Origin: an uncultured Bacteroidota bacterium
GTDB lineage: Bacteria > Bacteroidota > Bacteroidia > B-17B0 > Aurantibacillaceae
Direction of reading: 5' to 3'
Assembly (NCBI GenBank): GCA_903923915.1
Contig: CAIXZI010000121.1
Coordinates: forward strand, 1-5,427
Length of the DNA: 5,427 nucleotides
The position numbers were made by a program, and so were the translations under genes. The notes beneath the pieces were generated by a model that worked only from the letters and a program-made list of their open reading frames with translations, was not told the origin of the DNA and ran no database searches. This document shows, in pieces, positions 4,861 to 5,427 of this stretch (within the stretch, counting starts at the first letter, position 1; every line of letters starts with the position of its first letter).

Positions 4861-5427
4861 ATGTTGGTAGGTTATCAAATAAAAAAATATTTACAATATA
4901 AATTTCATGCAAAAGATGAGCATTCGATTCATTCGCCTTTTGTTTACACATTATATACCGAAGTAATTAATACTACGCATAATTACTATGCTTTTGATGA
5001 ACTAAATAAAATTCGCAAAAAATTATTAAACAACCAGCAAACCATTGAAGTAGTTGATTTAGGTGCGGGCTCTAAAAAAATGAGCAACACCCGCAAGATA
5101 GCTGATATAACCAAGTATAGTGTGGTTAATAAAAAATATGGCGAATTGCTTTTTAGGTTAATCAATTATTTTAAACCTGAAACTGTTTTAGAATTAGGCA
5201 CTTCTTTGGGTTTATCTGCTTTATACATAGCTCAAGCTGCGCCTAAGGCAAATATTGTAACTATTGAAGGTTGCCCAAACACACACGCTTTTGCCAAAAC
5301 CTTAATTGCAAATGCAGGAATAAAAAATGTTGAGGCAATAAATTTTTCATTTGATGATTTTTTTAAAACCCAATTTCAAAACAAAAAATTTGATTTAGTT
5401 TATATAGACGGCAATCATACTTATCAG
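4861..5427 (+). CDS. Class I SAM-dependent methyltransferase, N-terminal part (3'-truncated by window edge)
   Basis: The frame starting at the ATG at 4861 stays open for 189 codons to the right edge, so the C-terminus is missing. The product is cytosolic with a Rossmann methyltransferase core. Motif I is VLELGTSLGLSALYIA (109-124), the acidic end of strand 2 is VTIEG (133-137), and DLVYIDGNHTY (178-188) is the motif around strand 4 typical of Methyltransf_24 / O-methyltransferase-like proteins. Residues 18-30 (KDEHSIHSPFVYT) and a second glycine-rich motif, VVDLGAGSKKM (64-74), match a Bacteroidota-typical family as I recall it. The acceptor substrate is unknown. The ATG at 4851 is in another frame and gives only a short peptide. 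A weak -7-like AATTTTTG lies at 4836-4843. Its divergent neighbour is the TlpA-like gene. Confidence 0.87.
   Translation, partial: MLVGYQIKKYLQYKFHAKDEHSIHSPFVYTLYTEVINTTHNYYAFDELNKIRKKLLNNQQTIEVVDLGAGSKKMSNTRKIADITKYSVVNKKYGELLFRLINYFKPETVLELGTSLGLSALYIAQAAPKANIVTIEGCPNTHAFAKTLIANAGIKNVEAINFSFDDFFKTQFQNKKFDLVYIDGNHTYQ

Noticed and set aside
4851..4898. Alternative upstream ATG for the methyltransferase
   Set aside because: It is in a different frame from the methyltransferase and reaches a stop after about 16 codons.
1..5427. A defence, secretion or other novel multi-gene system
   Set aside because: Every gene fits a known family with housekeeping or envelope roles, and no nuclease, toxin, reverse transcriptase, phage or transposase motifs were seen on either strand.

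Overview
The window looks like an AT-rich chromosomal segment of a member of the Bacteroidota, perhaps a Chitinophagales- or Sphingobacteriales-like lineage. The grounds are: a polyprenyl synthetase whose sequence reads like the Bacteroidota version of that family; 400-residue exported TlpA-type thioredoxin proteins and MORN-repeat lipoproteins, both common in the phylum; A-rich rather than AGGAGG-type sequence before most starts; and TAnnTTTG-like promoter motifs. No plasmid, phage, transposase, CRISPR, rRNA or tRNA signal was seen. The genes look like ordinary housekeeping and envelope genes, and no new multi-gene system could be supported.

Layout. Positions 2-715 (+) hold the C-terminal part of a copper type II ascorbate-dependent monooxygenase-like protein whose start lies left of the window. 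It converges on a long minus-strand block. A short junction (716-781) carries a degenerate CGC-periodic repeat. In transcription order, the minus-strand block holds a secreted TlpA-like thioredoxin (4797-3580), a CatB-like hexapeptide acetyltransferase (3553-2918), a 74-bp palindromic element (2918-2845), a polyprenyl diphosphate synthase with a TTG start (2777-1803), a MORN-repeat lipoprotein (1806-1267) and cytidine deaminase (1267-782). The last three genes overlap at ATGA and TAATG junctions and almost certainly form one translationally coupled unit. Diverging from the TlpA gene is a SAM-dependent methyltransferase (4861 onward, +) that runs off the right edge.

How the genes fit together. 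Isoprenoid chain synthesis (probably the menaquinone tail), pyrimidine salvage and a MORN lipoprotein share an operon but no obvious pathway. The TlpA-like protein and the copper enzyme act outside the cytoplasm. The acetyltransferase probably modifies a sugar or glycan.

The most interesting signals are small. An 8-bp tandem repeat appears to have inserted in frame into the signal peptide of the MORN lipoprotein. A three-hairpin palindromic element starts at the acetyltransferase stop codon. Two successive gene junctions each carry the heptamer A-AAA-AAA directly before the stop, with the next gene in the -1 frame.
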